This document shows, one piece after another, positions 7,348 to 15,738 of a stretch of 64,000 nucleotides of DNA. The translations under genes and the position numbers were made by a program. Where the stretch lies: assembly GCF_001403795.1 (NCBI RefSeq), contig NZ_CXSU01000005.1, forward strand, positions 589,597 through 653,596, written 5' to 3'. The notes under the pieces are model-generated. The model was not told the origin of the DNA and did not search any database. It was given only the letters and a program-made list of their open reading frames with translations. Within the stretch, counting starts at the first letter, position 1; the number at the start of each line of letters is the position of its first letter. This stretch comes from Jannaschia donghaensis (lineage in GTDB: Bacteria > Pseudomonadota > Alphaproteobacteria > Rhodobacterales > Rhodobacteraceae).

Positions 7348-10299
7348 TCAGCTGTTCGGCAGGGTGAGGGCCACGTTCCGTCCGCCCCGCTGATACACAA
7401 CCTGCGTATCGCCGATGGCCGTGACGCGGCCCCGGTCCAACCGGTCGCCAACCTCCACCTTGACGTAACGCCCGTTGGCCAGACGCACCAGGGCGCGGCG
7501 CGCGTTGGGCCGACCGTAGATGCCGATGACGTTGATGTCGCGCAGGCGGATCGCATTTTGTTGTGTGGCCGCGCGCGCAACGCTGCCGCCGGCGGACCGG
7601 ATCGTCTGACTGCTTTGTGCGGCGGCGGGTGTGGGTGCGGGTTGCGTGCTGGCGGCGGCGGGGGTCGCCTGTTCGCGGCGTTGGGTGACGATGCGCGCGG
7701 CGTCCCGTTCGACGGACCGGGGCCGGGTCTGCGGACGCTCCGACGCGGCAAGTGCCAGGGCCGACGTCGGACCGCTGGCGGGGGCCAAGGTGCCCGTTCC
7801 GGCCGTGGCTTGACTGGCCAGCGATGCGACGGCCGCCGCGGCTGCCGCCTCAACGGCGGCGGAGCGTTCGTCCGATGCAGCTGCCGCCGCGACCCGGGCG
7901 GCTTCGGCGATCTGCTCGGCTGCGGCGTCATTCACGGTCTCGGGACGTTGTGCCGGCCGGGTCCGCGTCAGTTCCTCTCGGGTGAAGCCGCTGGCAATCT
8001 GCGGCGTGTCGTCCGCAGGTGCCGGGATGGAACCTGCGTCGGGTGTTGCCGTTTCGGGCCGTTGCACGGGTTGGGTCCGGCGCAACGCGGCGCGTTCCGG
8101 CGTCTCCTCCGGCTCGACCTCGGGGATCGCCGCCTCGGGCGCCGCAAGGGGCGCGAGGGTCGTGCTGGCACGCTGCACGGGCACGACGCCGGGGCGCCCC
8201 GAAAACACGGTATAGCCACCGGGCGCGAGCGTTCCATCCGCGCTGGCCGTCACCAGCGACTCGTCCGGTGCCGCGACGGGGGGGGGACCGCTTTCGACTT
8301 CGGTTTCCGCCACGGCGTCGGACCGGGGCGTTGTGGTACCGTCGACGTCAGGGGCGACAGCGACCGGCGCGTCGGGCGCGGTCTCGGGGGTCGCATCTTG
8401 GGTGACATTCGGGGTGGGCGACGCCGGGCCTTCCTGAACCGGGGCCGGATCGGGTGTCACCGCCGGCGGCAGGGGGCTGGTCTCGGTCTCCGCCAAGGCC
8501 TCGTCGACCGACGCGATGACGACGTCGCCGCCCTGGGGGACCGCGACATCCGGCAGAGCCGGGCCTTCGTCGAATGTGCCGGCTGTTTCGAAGGTTTCGG
8601 GCGCGGCTGTGTCATCGGTCGATACCGTCCCGGTTTCGCCGGTGCCTTCTGCGTCTTCACTACGAAGGGCGGCCACGCCCGCTTCCCCAATTGGGATCGG
8701 CGGCGCGACGATGGCATCGGTATCGGCAAGGCCCGGACCTTCGGTGGAAGTATCCGGCTGCGTCGTCGGCAGCAGGCTTGCGACATCATCATCGATGCGG
8801 GTCGCATCGGTTTCGGCGGTGCCGTTCGGTGCCGGCAAGGGGACGAGGGGGGCCGTCGTTGCGGGGTCGGTCGCCACGACCGTCGCAGCGCCGTTGCCCT
8901 GCAGCACTGACCAGATGGCGACGATTGCCATGAGCGCGAGTAGGGACAGCGTCAAATACAGACCAAGTTTGGCACCGCCGCCCTTGCGTGGGCGCGCGGC
9001 CTTCTCTCGCATCAATCCCGGCAGGGCCAGGGCGGCGGCCTCCAGATCCTGATCTTCCGCGGCAATCGGGACCGGGCCGGCATCTTTTGCGTCGGCCGCC
9101 GTCCGGCGGAACCCGAAGTTCGGCACGACCGGCCTGGGCGTCTTGACGCGCGCGGCGACTTTGGGGGTGGGGGCTGTCTCCGGAGGGTCCTGCGGCGCGG
9201 TCGATGCCTCGACCTTGATCGCGGGTAAGACTGCAATGGGCGAGTCTTTCGCTGGCGGGGCCTGGATCGGTGGCTCCGTCGACGGGTTCTTGAGCACCGT
9301 CGGCGGCACCGGGCCGGACAGACGCGGCGTGATCCGGCCGGACCGGACAGCGCCGGGTGCTGCTTTCGCCGGTGGATCGGCGTGTCGGCGCGTGCTGAAC
9401 GCGGGCAGTGTCGGCTCGGGCCTGCCAGAGTCAAGAAGCGAAAGCGGCGGAGTTTCGGGCGGCAAAGGCGCCGGGATATCGTCGTCGATTGGATCGGGCT
9501 CCGAAGGCTCCGTCGGCTCGATCAGGGCGGCCGGCATGACCGAGGCGGGCGGTGTGGGCGGATCAAGCTGCGCCAGCGTCTCCTCGAATGTCGGCGCGTC
9601 AGGGTCTTGCGCAGGCTCCGCATCGGTTGGGGCTGTATCATCAGGCAGTGCGACCGGAACCGCGACGTCCGAGGCATCGGAGGGCGAAGCGTCGGCGGGT
9701 TCCGCCGCGTTGGTGTCAGGCTCATCGACGCCATCGTCGGACATGGCGGGCGCATTCGGGGCGGGAATGACGTCGAAGCCATCGTCCACATCCAGAACCA
9801 GACGCTCCCCCTTCAGAAGGTCGGCGGCGATACCGGTGGGTCCAAACTGCGGCAGGCCGGGATAGGTCGCATCCGTCGGATTGCCCATCACCGCGATCGG
9901 TTGAAAGCCAAAGCCAGCGGCGAATTCCTCCGCCTCCATCAGCGTTTCGAGGGCGACGACGGCGACCTGCAACCGGTCGCCCTTCTGGACGTAATCGAAA
10001 GCCAGATCCTCGATGTCATAGGGCGTACGCCCGCGCAGAAGCGTCCGGATCGTCACCTTGGGGTCGCGGTCGTCGCGTTCGAGTGAGGTGAACAGAAGCT
10101 GGCTGTCCGGGATGATCAGGATCGTGGTGAAATCCTCACCAACGCGCGCGGCGCATCTTGCCCGCAGACGGGTCAACCCGTCGGCCATGTCGGCGGCGTC
10201 CAGACGCACGATGCCTTCGCGCCACCAGATCCCGTCCCCCGCACGGGACAGCACGGCAATGCCGTCGAGCGAGAGGTCGAGTGCGATCTGTGGTGTCAT
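7348..10299 (-). CDS. Large single-span envelope protein, PilM/GspL-like N-terminus and PilP/GspC-like C-terminus
   Basis: This 983-residue protein has four visible parts. Residues 1-180 look like a folded cytoplasmic domain (IALDLSLDGIAVLSRAG, ILIIPDSQLLF, LLRGRTPYDIEDLAFDYV), reminiscent of the actin-like fold of PilM/GspL. Residues 180-445 are acidic and Pro/Ala/Thr-rich. One membrane helix follows (LYLTLSLLALMAIVAIWSVL, about 447-466). A long disordered Pro/Thr/Ala periplasmic linker contains repeated TRPAQRPET-like units. Residues about 910-983 form a compact domain (INVIGIYGRPNARRALVRLA, VKVEVGDRLDRGRV) like the PilP/GspC homology region. No other type II secretion or type IV pilus gene is nearby. 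The domain resemblance is by eye and moderate; the function is unknown. Confidence 0.75.
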   Translation of the reverse strand: MTPQIALDLSLDGIAVLSRAGDGIWWREGIVRLDAADMADGLTRLRARCAARVGEDFTTILIIPDSQLLFTSLERDDRDPKVTIRTLLRGRTPYDIEDLAFDYVQKGDRLQVAVVALETLMEAEEFAAGFGFQPIAVMGNPTDATYPGLPQFGPTGIAADLLKGERLVLDVDDGFDVIPAPNAPAMSDDGVDEPDTNAAEPADASPSDASDVAVPVALPDDTAPTDAEPAQDPDAPTFEETLAQLDPPTPPASVMPAALIEPTEPSEPDPIDDDIPAPLPPETPPLSLLDSGRPEPTLPAFSTRRHADPPAKAAPGAVRSGRITPRLSGPVPPTVLKNPSTEPPIQAPPAKDSPIAVLPAIKVEASTAPQDPPETAPTPKVAARVKTPRPVVPNFGFRRTAADAKDAGPVPIAAEDQDLEAAALALPGLMREKAARPRKGGGAKLGLYLTLSLLALMAIVAIWSVLQGNGAATVVATDPATTAPLVPLPAPNGTAETDATRIDDDVASLLPTTQPDTSTEGPGLADTDAIVAPPIPIGEAGVAALRSEDAEGTGETGTVSTDDTAAPETFETAGTFDEGPALPDVAVPQGGDVVIASVDEALAETETSPLPPAVTPDPAPVQEGPASPTPNVTQDATPETAPDAPVAVAPDVDGTTTPRSDAVAETEVESGPPPVAAPDESLVTASADGTLAPGGYTVFSGRPGVVPVQRASTTLAPLAAPEAAIPEVEPEETPERAALRRTQPVQRPETATPDAGSIPAPADDTPQIASGFTREELTRTRPAQRPETVNDAAAEQIAEAARVAAAAASDERSAAVEAAAAAAVASLASQATAGTGTLAPASGPTSALALAASERPQTRPRSVERDAARIVTQRREQATPAAASTQPAPTPAAAQSSQTIRSAGGSVARAATQQNAIRLRDINVIGIYGRPNARRALVRLANGRYVKVEVGDRLDRGRVTAIGDTQVVYQRGGRNVALTLPNS

Positions 10300-10391
10300 G
10301 CTTAGGCCTGCCAGCGTGAGAACTCACTCGAAGCGAGCTCATTTACACCGACTGTAAGTCACGGGGCGCGGCATGAAAAGCGCGGTCCGCA

Positions 10392-10458
10392 ACTCGGCAG
10401 CCCCTCGCCGAGTGGCCGCCGGGGCGGGACGCGGCCCGCACCTGAAAGGCGGGCCGCG
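10392..10458. terminator. Two tandem strong hairpins after the sulfhydrylase gene
   Basis: ACTCGGC/GCCGAGT (10392-10398 with 10407-10413) and CGCGGCCCGC/GCGGGCCGCG (10430-10439 with 10449-10458) are perfect inverted repeats. They lie just past the stop of the O-acetylhomoserine sulfhydrylase gene and upstream of the large envelope protein gene. There is no T-run, so they may terminate transcription weakly or stabilise the 3' end of the mRNA. Confidence 0.45.
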
Positions 10459-10475
10459 ACCGATTTAGCGAAGAC

Positions 10476-11765
10476 TTAGGAGACCTTGGACAGCGCCTGC
10501 TCCAGATCGGCGATAAGGTCGTCGGCATCCTCGATCCCGATGGAAATGCGCACCACGTTCGGGCCGGCACCTGCCGCCTCCTGCTGCTCGGGCGACAGCT
10601 GGCGGTGGGTGGTGGAGGCGGAATGGATGACGAGGCTGCGCGCATCGCCGAGGTTGGCGACGTGGCTGAAGATTTCGAGGTTGTCGACGAACTTGACGCA
10701 GGCGTCGTAGCCGCCTTTGAGCGCCACGGTGAACAGACCGCCGGCCCCTTTGGGGCAGACCTTCTTGGCCAGCGCGTTGTAGGGCGAGGAGGCGAGACCG
10801 GCATAGGTCACATGGTCGACCGCGTCGTGCTTCTCCAGCCATCCCGCAACCGTCTCGGCGTTCTTGACGTGGCGGTCCATGCGCAGGGACAGCGTTTCGA
10901 TTCCGCATAGGGTATAATGCGCGGCCTGCGGGTTCATCGTCATGCCCAGGTCGCGCAGACCGACGGCGATACCGTGGAAGGTGAAGGCAAGGCCGCCGAA
11001 CGTCTCGTGGAACTTCAGGCCGTGATAGGCGGGTTCGGCCTCCGATAGGGACGGGAACTTGCCCGATGCGGACCAATCGAACGTGCCCGAATCCACGACG
11101 CAGCCACCGGTGACGGTGCCGTTGCCGGTCAGGTACTTGGTGGTCGAATGAACGACCAGGGTCGCGCCCATCTCGATCGGGCGGACGAGGTATGGCGTGG
11201 CGGTGGTGTTGTCGATGATCAGCGGCAGGCCCGCCGCATCCGCGATGTCGGCCACGGCGCGCACGTCCATGATCCAGCCGCCGGGGTTGGCGATGGCTTC
11301 CCCGAACACCGCGCGGGTGTCATCGTCGATGGCGTCCTTCACTGCGTCCAGATCGTCGAAGTCGACGAATTTGCACGACCATCCGAAGCGTTTGATGGTC
11401 TGGCTGAATTGCGTGACCGTCCCTCCGTAAAGCCGGGTGGAGGCGACGATGTTGCAGCCGGGCCGCATCAGCGGGAAGAGCGCCATGATCTGCGCGGCGT
11501 GCCCCGAGGAACAGCACACGGCCCCCGCGCCACCCTCCAAAGTGGCGATGCGTTCCTGCAGCACGGCCACGGTCGGGTTGGTCAGGCGCGAATAGATGAA
11601 GCCGACTTCCTGAAGATTGAACAGCGCGGCGGCATGTTCCGCATCGCGGAAGACATAGGCGGTGGTCTGATAGATCGGCGTCTGCCGCGCGCCGGTGGCC
11701 GGATCGGGGCGCGCGCCGGCGTGGATTTGCAGGGTGTCGAAGCCGTATTGGCGGGTCTCGGTCAT
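10476..11765 (-). CDS. metY: O-acetylhomoserine sulfhydrylase (aminocarboxypropyltransferase)
   Basis: This PLP enzyme of the Cys/Met metabolism family would make homocysteine from O-acetylhomoserine and sulfide in methionine synthesis. The 429-residue product starts MTETRQYGFDTLQIHAGARP. It has the family's CSSGHAAQIMAL segment, the VDFDDLDAVKDAI region, and the PLP-lysine motif VVHSTTKYLTGNG (Lys about 214). The Tyr/Arg pair (YSRLTNPT) near the N-terminus is intact. Length fits the O-acetylhomoserine group (about 425-435) better than the shorter cystathionine enzymes. The start at 11765 is chosen over an upstream ATG because it aligns with the family and follows a GGGAGAG ribosome site. Confidence 0.93.
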   Translation of the reverse strand: MTETRQYGFDTLQIHAGARPDPATGARQTPIYQTTAYVFRDAEHAAALFNLQEVGFIYSRLTNPTVAVLQERIATLEGGAGAVCCSSGHAAQIMALFPLMRPGCNIVASTRLYGGTVTQFSQTIKRFGWSCKFVDFDDLDAVKDAIDDDTRAVFGEAIANPGGWIMDVRAVADIADAAGLPLIIDNTTATPYLVRPIEMGATLVVHSTTKYLTGNGTVTGGCVVDSGTFDWSASGKFPSLSEAEPAYHGLKFHETFGGLAFTFHGIAVGLRDLGMTMNPQAAHYTLCGIETLSLRMDRHVKNAETVAGWLEKHDAVDHVTYAGLASSPYNALAKKVCPKGAGGLFTVALKGGYDACVKFVDNLEIFSHVANLGDARSLVIHSASTTHRQLSPEQQEAAGAGPNVVRISIGIEDADDLIADLEQALSKVS

Positions 11766-11832
11766 TGGTCTCTCCCTCGGAATTGCGCGCAAAGTAGCGC
11801 CGCCGGGGGGCGGGGGCCAGTGGCCTTCTGTC

Positions 11833-12348
11833 TCAGCGGGGACCCGCGCTGCCGACCCCGCGACGCAGGGCGGTGATGACGATGAAATCTTCCCGGAATT
11901 CGGTCAGCGACAGGCCGCCGTCGCCGTCGCGGTCCGCAAGCCTGCGCGCCAGTTGCAGGCCCGACGTGTGCTCCGCCACGCTGATTCCACCGTCCGCATC
12001 GGAATCCAGCAGATCGAACACCATCGTCACGGCGACCTCGAACTCTGCCTGCCGACCGCGGAAGGCCGCAAGCTCGGCAAAGCCGTATTCCCATTCCATC
12101 ATTTCCGCTCGCGTCAGCCGTGCATCGCCGTCCGTGTCCATGGAGGTGAAGACGTCCACACTGGCCAGATCCATCTCCTCCACGGAAATGGTGCTGTCGT
12201 GGTCGCGGTCGATGGCGACGCCGAACGCGTCGATGAAGGCGGTGCTTTGATCGACCATGGCGGCACCGCCCATCGGGTGACCCTCCTGTGCGGTGGCGGG
12301 CAGGGCGGTAAGGCAGAGGGCGAGGAGGGCGGCGACGGCGCGGAACAT
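11833..12348 (-). CDS. Secreted EF-hand calcium-binding protein
   Basis: This 171-residue protein has a clear Sec signal peptide (MFRAVAALLALCLTALPATA) and four EF-hand loops: DRDHDSTISVEE, DTDGDARLTRAE, DSDADGGISVAE and DRDGDGGLSLTE. Each has acidic residues at positions 1, 3, 5 and 12. It is expected in the periplasm or outside the cell as a Ca2+ sensor or buffer. The ATG at 12348 is preferred because it places the signal peptide at the N-terminus. A promoter covered by a perfect 16-base palindrome lies 25-53 bases upstream of the start, so expression is probably repressor-controlled. The partner protein is unknown. Confidence 0.88.
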   Translation of the reverse strand: MFRAVAALLALCLTALPATAQEGHPMGGAAMVDQSTAFIDAFGVAIDRDHDSTISVEEMDLASVDVFTSMDTDGDARLTRAEMMEWEYGFAELAAFRGRQAEFEVAVTMVFDLLDSDADGGISVAEHTSGLQLARRLADRDGDGGLSLTEFREDFIVITALRRGVGSAGPR

Positions 12349-12372
12349 GGAAAATCCTTTTGACTTGCCCAC

Positions 12373-12401
12373 CAGATAGGAAACTGAACCGATCGGTTCA
12401 A
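12373..12401 (-). promoter_or_regulatory. Promoter of the EF-hand gene with embedded 16-bp palindromic operator
   Basis: On the minus strand TTGAAC (-35, 12396-12401) and TATCTG (-10, 12373-12378) are separated by 17 bases. The perfect palindrome TGAACCGATCGGTTCA occupies 12385-12400, covering the -35 box and half the spacer. Size and layout are those of a TetR-family operator, but no TetR gene is adjacent. The divergent NDUFA12 gene starts at 12507. Confidence 0.65.
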
Positions 12402-12506
12402 TTCGCATTTCCGCGCAGACCCGCCGCATCCGCGCACAGACGGCCGCCACCTTGACCGCCGGGCGTGTCGGTGTAGGAGAGTGGGAACGACCGAACGGAG
12501 GTGGAC

Positions 12507-12884
12507 ATGGCCGGATTCTTCAAGCGTCTCGTCGGCTGGTGGGACGGGCAGAGCTTCGGCACTGCCCTGTGGACCTGGCGTTTCGGCACCCGCGTCGGCG
12601 AAGATTCCGACGGCAACGTATATTTCCGCAACGACGACGACAGCCGCCGCTGGGTGCATTATGCAGGCGACAACGACGCCAGCCGCGTTCCGGCGGAATG
12701 GTTCGGGTGGCTGCACAAGATGTACGCTATGCCGCCGACCGAAGATCCGATGCTGCACAAGACATGGGAAAAACCGCATAAGCCGAACCTGACGGGGTCG
12801 GATGCCGCCTTCCTGCGCAAGGGGTCGCTGCGCCGCGCCGACGTCAAGCCCGCCTCCGACTATGAGGCATGGAACCCCGAGTGA
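12507..12884 (+). CDS. Complex I accessory subunit, NDUFA12/B17.2 family
   Basis: This is a 125-residue homologue of the mitochondrial complex I subunit NDUFA12 (B17.2), which alphaproteobacteria keep as an accessory subunit of NADH:ubiquinone oxidoreductase. It faces the cytoplasm on the peripheral arm. Visible family features are WTWRFGTRVGEDSDGNVYF near the N-terminus, RRWVHYAGDNDASRVPAEW and the C-terminal KPHKPNLTGS motif. The start at 12507 follows a GGAGGTGG ribosome site. Its stop overlaps the next gene (GTGA). The link with DUF2155, aat and accCB is a usual Rhodobacterales arrangement. Confidence 0.95.
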   Translation: MAGFFKRLVGWWDGQSFGTALWTWRFGTRVGEDSDGNVYFRNDDDSRRWVHYAGDNDASRVPAEWFGWLHKMYAMPPTEDPMLHKTWEKPHKPNLTGSDAAFLRKGSLRRADVKPASDYEAWNPE

Positions 12885-13270
12885 TCCGCGCGCTGACCGT
12901 TCTGCTGTTGCTGACCGCTTCGGCGGCGCAGGCCCAGGTACGTCTGGACACCGGGACGGCCACGCGCACGGGGCAGGGCCTGGGCGCGGTACTGCGCACG
13001 CTCGACAAGGTTTCGGGCGAAGTCGTGGACGTCGAAATGGCCATCGGCCAGACCATGGCCTACGGCGTCCTTCAGGTAACGCTGCACGAATGTCGCTATC
13101 CGTCCAACAACAGGGGCGGGGACGCCTTTGCGTTGATCCAGGTGGTCGATGCACGCGAGGTGAAGGAACTCTTCGCGGGTTGGATGATCGCTTCGTCCCC
13201 GGCGCTCAACGCGCTGGAACACCGCCGCTACGATGTTTGGGTTCTTAGCTGTCTGACCGCCAGCGACTGA
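12881..13270 (+). CDS. DUF2155 periplasmic protein
   Basis: This 129-residue secreted protein begins with GTG at 12881, overlapping the NDUFA12 stop by four bases. The N-terminus (VIRALTVLLLLTASAAQA) is a cleavable signal peptide. The body matches the DUF2155 family, with the strands AIGQTMAYGVLQVTLHECRY, AFALIQVVDAREVKELFAGW and a short C-terminal VWVLSC. Family members are found beside NDUFA12 in many alphaproteobacteria, but their job is unknown. A longer frame from 12869 would break the signal peptide pattern. Its last 43 bases overlap the convergent aat gene on the other strand. Confidence 0.88.
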   Translation: MIRALTVLLLLTASAAQAQVRLDTGTATRTGQGLGAVLRTLDKVSGEVVDVEMAIGQTMAYGVLQVTLHECRYPSNNRGGDAFALIQVVDAREVKELFAGWMIASSPALNALEHRRYDVWVLSCLTASD

Positions 13271-13884
13271 GGCATCGGGCCCTCCAGATCCGCGGTCCGG
13301 CCCAGAGCGTGGGTCAGCTGGGCATGATATTGCGCCCGCGAAATCTCCGCCCCGCCGAGTGATGCCAGGTGGTCCGTCAGGAACTGCGTGTCGAACAGCG
13401 TGAACCCCTGCTGTCGCAACAGCGTAACCATATAGGCGAGCGCGATCTTCGATGCGTCGCGGGCCCGCGAAAACATCGATTCCCCGAAGAACGCGGAGCC
13501 GAGCGTCACGCCATAGACGCCACCGACCAGCCGCTGGCCGTGATCGGCCCAGACCTCCAGCGAATGGGCAAAGCCCGACCGGTGTAACTCCAGATAAAGC
13601 GCCGCGATCTCCGCGTTGATCCACGTCTCCTCTCTGTCGGCACAACCGGCCAGGACGCCGCCGAAATCCTCGTTCAGGGTGACGACGAAGGGGGATTGCC
13701 CGACGGTTTTCGACAGGCTGCGCGACATGCGGAACCCATCCAGCGGCAGGACGCCACGCTGCTTGGGATCGACCCAGAAGATTTCGGGATCGTCGCGGCC
13801 TTCGGCCATCGGAAACACGCCGGAGGCATAGGCCATCAGCAAGGTTTCGGGCGTAATCGGGGGCATGTCGCGGGGCATGAACAC
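13228..13884 (-). CDS. aat: Leucyl/phenylalanyl-tRNA-protein transferase
   Basis: This enzyme adds Leu or Phe from charged tRNA to proteins with N-terminal Arg or Lys, feeding them into the N-end rule (ClpS/ClpAP) pathway. The 218-residue product has the family hallmarks YASGVFPMAEGRDDPEIFWV and PKQRGVLPLDGFRMSRSLSK near the N-terminus, and GGVYGVTLGSAFFGESMFSR in the catalytic core. Length is normal. Two Met codons stand close together (MFMPRDM); I use the first. Its 3' end overlaps the DUF2155 gene by 43 bases tail to tail, which may create antisense pairing between the two mRNAs. Confidence 0.95.
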   Translation of the reverse strand: MFMPRDMPPITPETLLMAYASGVFPMAEGRDDPEIFWVDPKQRGVLPLDGFRMSRSLSKTVGQSPFVVTLNEDFGGVLAGCADREETWINAEIAALYLELHRSGFAHSLEVWADHGQRLVGGVYGVTLGSAFFGESMFSRARDASKIALAYMVTLLRQQGFTLFDTQFLTDHLASLGGAEISRAQYHAQLTHALGRTADLEGPMPQSLAVRQLRTQTS

Positions 13885-13923
13885 AGGATAGGCGCTGCGG
13901 ACCAGGCTGAAAAGCCCGTTCGC

Positions 13924-14412
13924 TCAGGTCTCCACCGTGGCGGGCACGACCAAAGTCGGGAAGGCCGGGGGTGTCACGGGCCGGCCCCGCTGCGCTGGCG
14001 GTTTATCGCAGGACTTCGCGACATGGACGGCTTCGGCGGCGGCCAAGCGAACGTTGCCGGATTTGGCGACGAGTTGCGAGGCTTCGCTGCCGATGACCTG
14101 CGCCAGCGCGCCTGCGGGCCCGCCGATCAACGCGCCCAACGCTCCGGCGACGATGCCGGTGCTGGACGATCCGCTCTTTTCCGCCTGTGTACGCAGGGCC
14201 GCGCGCGATGCATCCAGACCCCGGCAGTCGATGGTCGTGAAGCGGTCCGCGAAAGTATCGAAATTACGCGCATCGCGGCCGTTGGCAAACAACGCATCCC
14301 CCGGTGGGACGCCCACGGACGCCGCCTTCTGCCCCGGCACCAAGGCCTCGCTGCAGGCGGCGGGGCCAAGTGCGAGGCTGAAGATCAGGACCCCAAATGC
14401 GTTTCGAGCCAT
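13924..14412 (-). CDS. Exported hypothetical protein with glycine-zipper-like segment
   Basis: The 162-residue product starts MARNAFGVLIFSLALGPAAC, a signal sequence ending in an imperfect lipobox (GPAAC). It may therefore be either lipid-anchored or secreted. The middle has a Gly/Ala-rich hydrophobic stretch (IVAGALGALIGGPAGALAQV) resembling glycine-zipper segments of outer-envelope lipoproteins. The C-terminus is proline-rich. The start lies 28 bases inside the 3' end of accC, so it is the last gene of the accB-accC unit. I do not recognise a family. Confidence 0.7.
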   Translation of the reverse strand: MARNAFGVLIFSLALGPAACSEALVPGQKAASVGVPPGDALFANGRDARNFDTFADRFTTIDCRGLDASRAALRTQAEKSGSSSTGIVAGALGALIGGPAGALAQVIGSEASQLVAKSGNVRLAAAEAVHVAKSCDKPPAQRGRPVTPPAFPTLVVPATVET

Positions 14413-15734
14413 TTTTCAAGCCAGTGAATGGTGTAGTTGCCCGATTGCACGTCAGGGTCTTCGCACAGGGCCACATGCAGCGGAATGGTCGTGTCCACGC
14501 CGTCCACGATCAACTCTCCGAGGGAGCGGCGCAGGCGGGCCATCGCCTCCTCCCGGTCGCGGCCGTGAACGATCAGCTTGCCGATGAGAGAATCGTAGTA
14601 GGGCGGGATCGAATAGCCATCATAGAGCGCGGAATCCATCCGAACGCCCAATCCGCCGGGGGCATGGTACTGCGTGATCCGTCCCGGCGAAGGCGCGAAG
14701 TTCGGCAGTTTCTCGGCGTTGATGCGGACCTCGATGGCATGACCGTTGATCTGCAACTCGTCCTGAACGAACGACATCGGCAGTCCGGCGGCCACGCGGA
14801 TCTGTTCGCGCACGAGGTCGACGCCGAAAATCGCCTCGGTCACCGGGTGTTCGACCTGAAGCCGGGTGTTCATCTCGATGAAGTAGAATTCGCCGTTCTC
14901 GTACAGGAATTCGATCGTGCCGGCCCCGGCGTAGTCGATGCGGGCCACGGCGTCGGCGCAGGTCTTGCCGATCCGCGCGCGCATCTCGGGGGTGATGGCG
15001 GGGCCGGGGGCCTCCTCGAAGACCTTCTGGTGACGGCGCTGCAGCGAACAGTCGCGTTCGCCCAGATGGACGGCGCCGCCCTTGCCGTCGCCGAAGACCT
15101 GCACTTCGATGTGGCGGGGCGTGGTCAGGTATTTCTCGATATAGACTTCGTCGTTACCGAAGGCGGCTTTCGCCTCCGATCGGGCCTGATGGAACGCGGC
15201 ATCCATGTCGCGTGCCGTCTTGGCCAGCTTCATGCCGCGCCCGCCACCGCCCGCCGTGGCCTTGACGATGACCGGATAGCCGATTTCCCCGCCGATCCGC
15301 TCCGCATCCTCGATCGTCGGCACGCCGCCTTCGGAGCCGGGAACGCAGGGCACGCCCAGATTCAGCATCGTGTCCTTGGCGGTAATCTTGTCGCCCATGA
15401 TGCGGATGTGTTCCGCCGTAGGACCGATGAAGGTGATGCCGTGATCCTGGAGCGCCTGAACGAAGTTCGCGTTCTCGGACAGGAAGCCATAGCCGGGGTG
15501 GATCGCCTCCGCCCCCGAAATCTCGCAGGCGGAAATGATCGCGGGAACCGACAGATAGGACAGCGTGCCCGAGGCCGGGCCGATGCAGATCGACTCGTCC
15601 GCCATGCGCACATGCATCGCGTCGGCATCCGCCGTCGAATGGACCGCGACCGAGGCGATGCCCATTTCGCGCGCCGCGCGCACGACACGCAGCGCAATCT
15701 CTCCGCGATTGGCGATCAGGATTTTCTTGAACAT
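14385..15734 (-). CDS. accC: Acetyl-CoA carboxylase, biotin carboxylase subunit
   Basis: This enzyme carboxylates the biotin on AccB with ATP and bicarbonate, the first half-reaction of acetyl-CoA carboxylase in fatty acid synthesis. The 449-residue product starts MFKKILIANRGEIALRVVRA. It contains the ATP-grasp glycine loop KATAGGGGRGMKLA, the metal-binding FIEMNTRLQVEHPVTEAI segment and the catalytic MNTRLQVEHP Arg. Length is exact for AccC (about 447-450). It follows accB with a four-base gap, so both are co-transcribed. Confidence 0.97.
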   Translation of the reverse strand: MFKKILIANRGEIALRVVRAAREMGIASVAVHSTADADAMHVRMADESICIGPASGTLSYLSVPAIISACEISGAEAIHPGYGFLSENANFVQALQDHGITFIGPTAEHIRIMGDKITAKDTMLNLGVPCVPGSEGGVPTIEDAERIGGEIGYPVIVKATAGGGGRGMKLAKTARDMDAAFHQARSEAKAAFGNDEVYIEKYLTTPRHIEVQVFGDGKGGAVHLGERDCSLQRRHQKVFEEAPGPAITPEMRARIGKTCADAVARIDYAGAGTIEFLYENGEFYFIEMNTRLQVEHPVTEAIFGVDLVREQIRVAAGLPMSFVQDELQINGHAIEVRINAEKLPNFAPSPGRITQYHAPGGLGVRMDSALYDGYSIPPYYDSLIGKLIVHGRDREEAMARLRRSLGELIVDGVDTTIPLHVALCEDPDVQSGNYTIHWLEKWLETHLGS

Positions 15735-15738
15735 GGGC

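Noticed and set aside
7558-8910. Plus-strand Gly/Arg-rich frame of 450 codons
   Set aside because: It is antisense to the linker of the 983-residue envelope protein. Repetitive Gly/Arg/Cys content is typical of a shadow frame.
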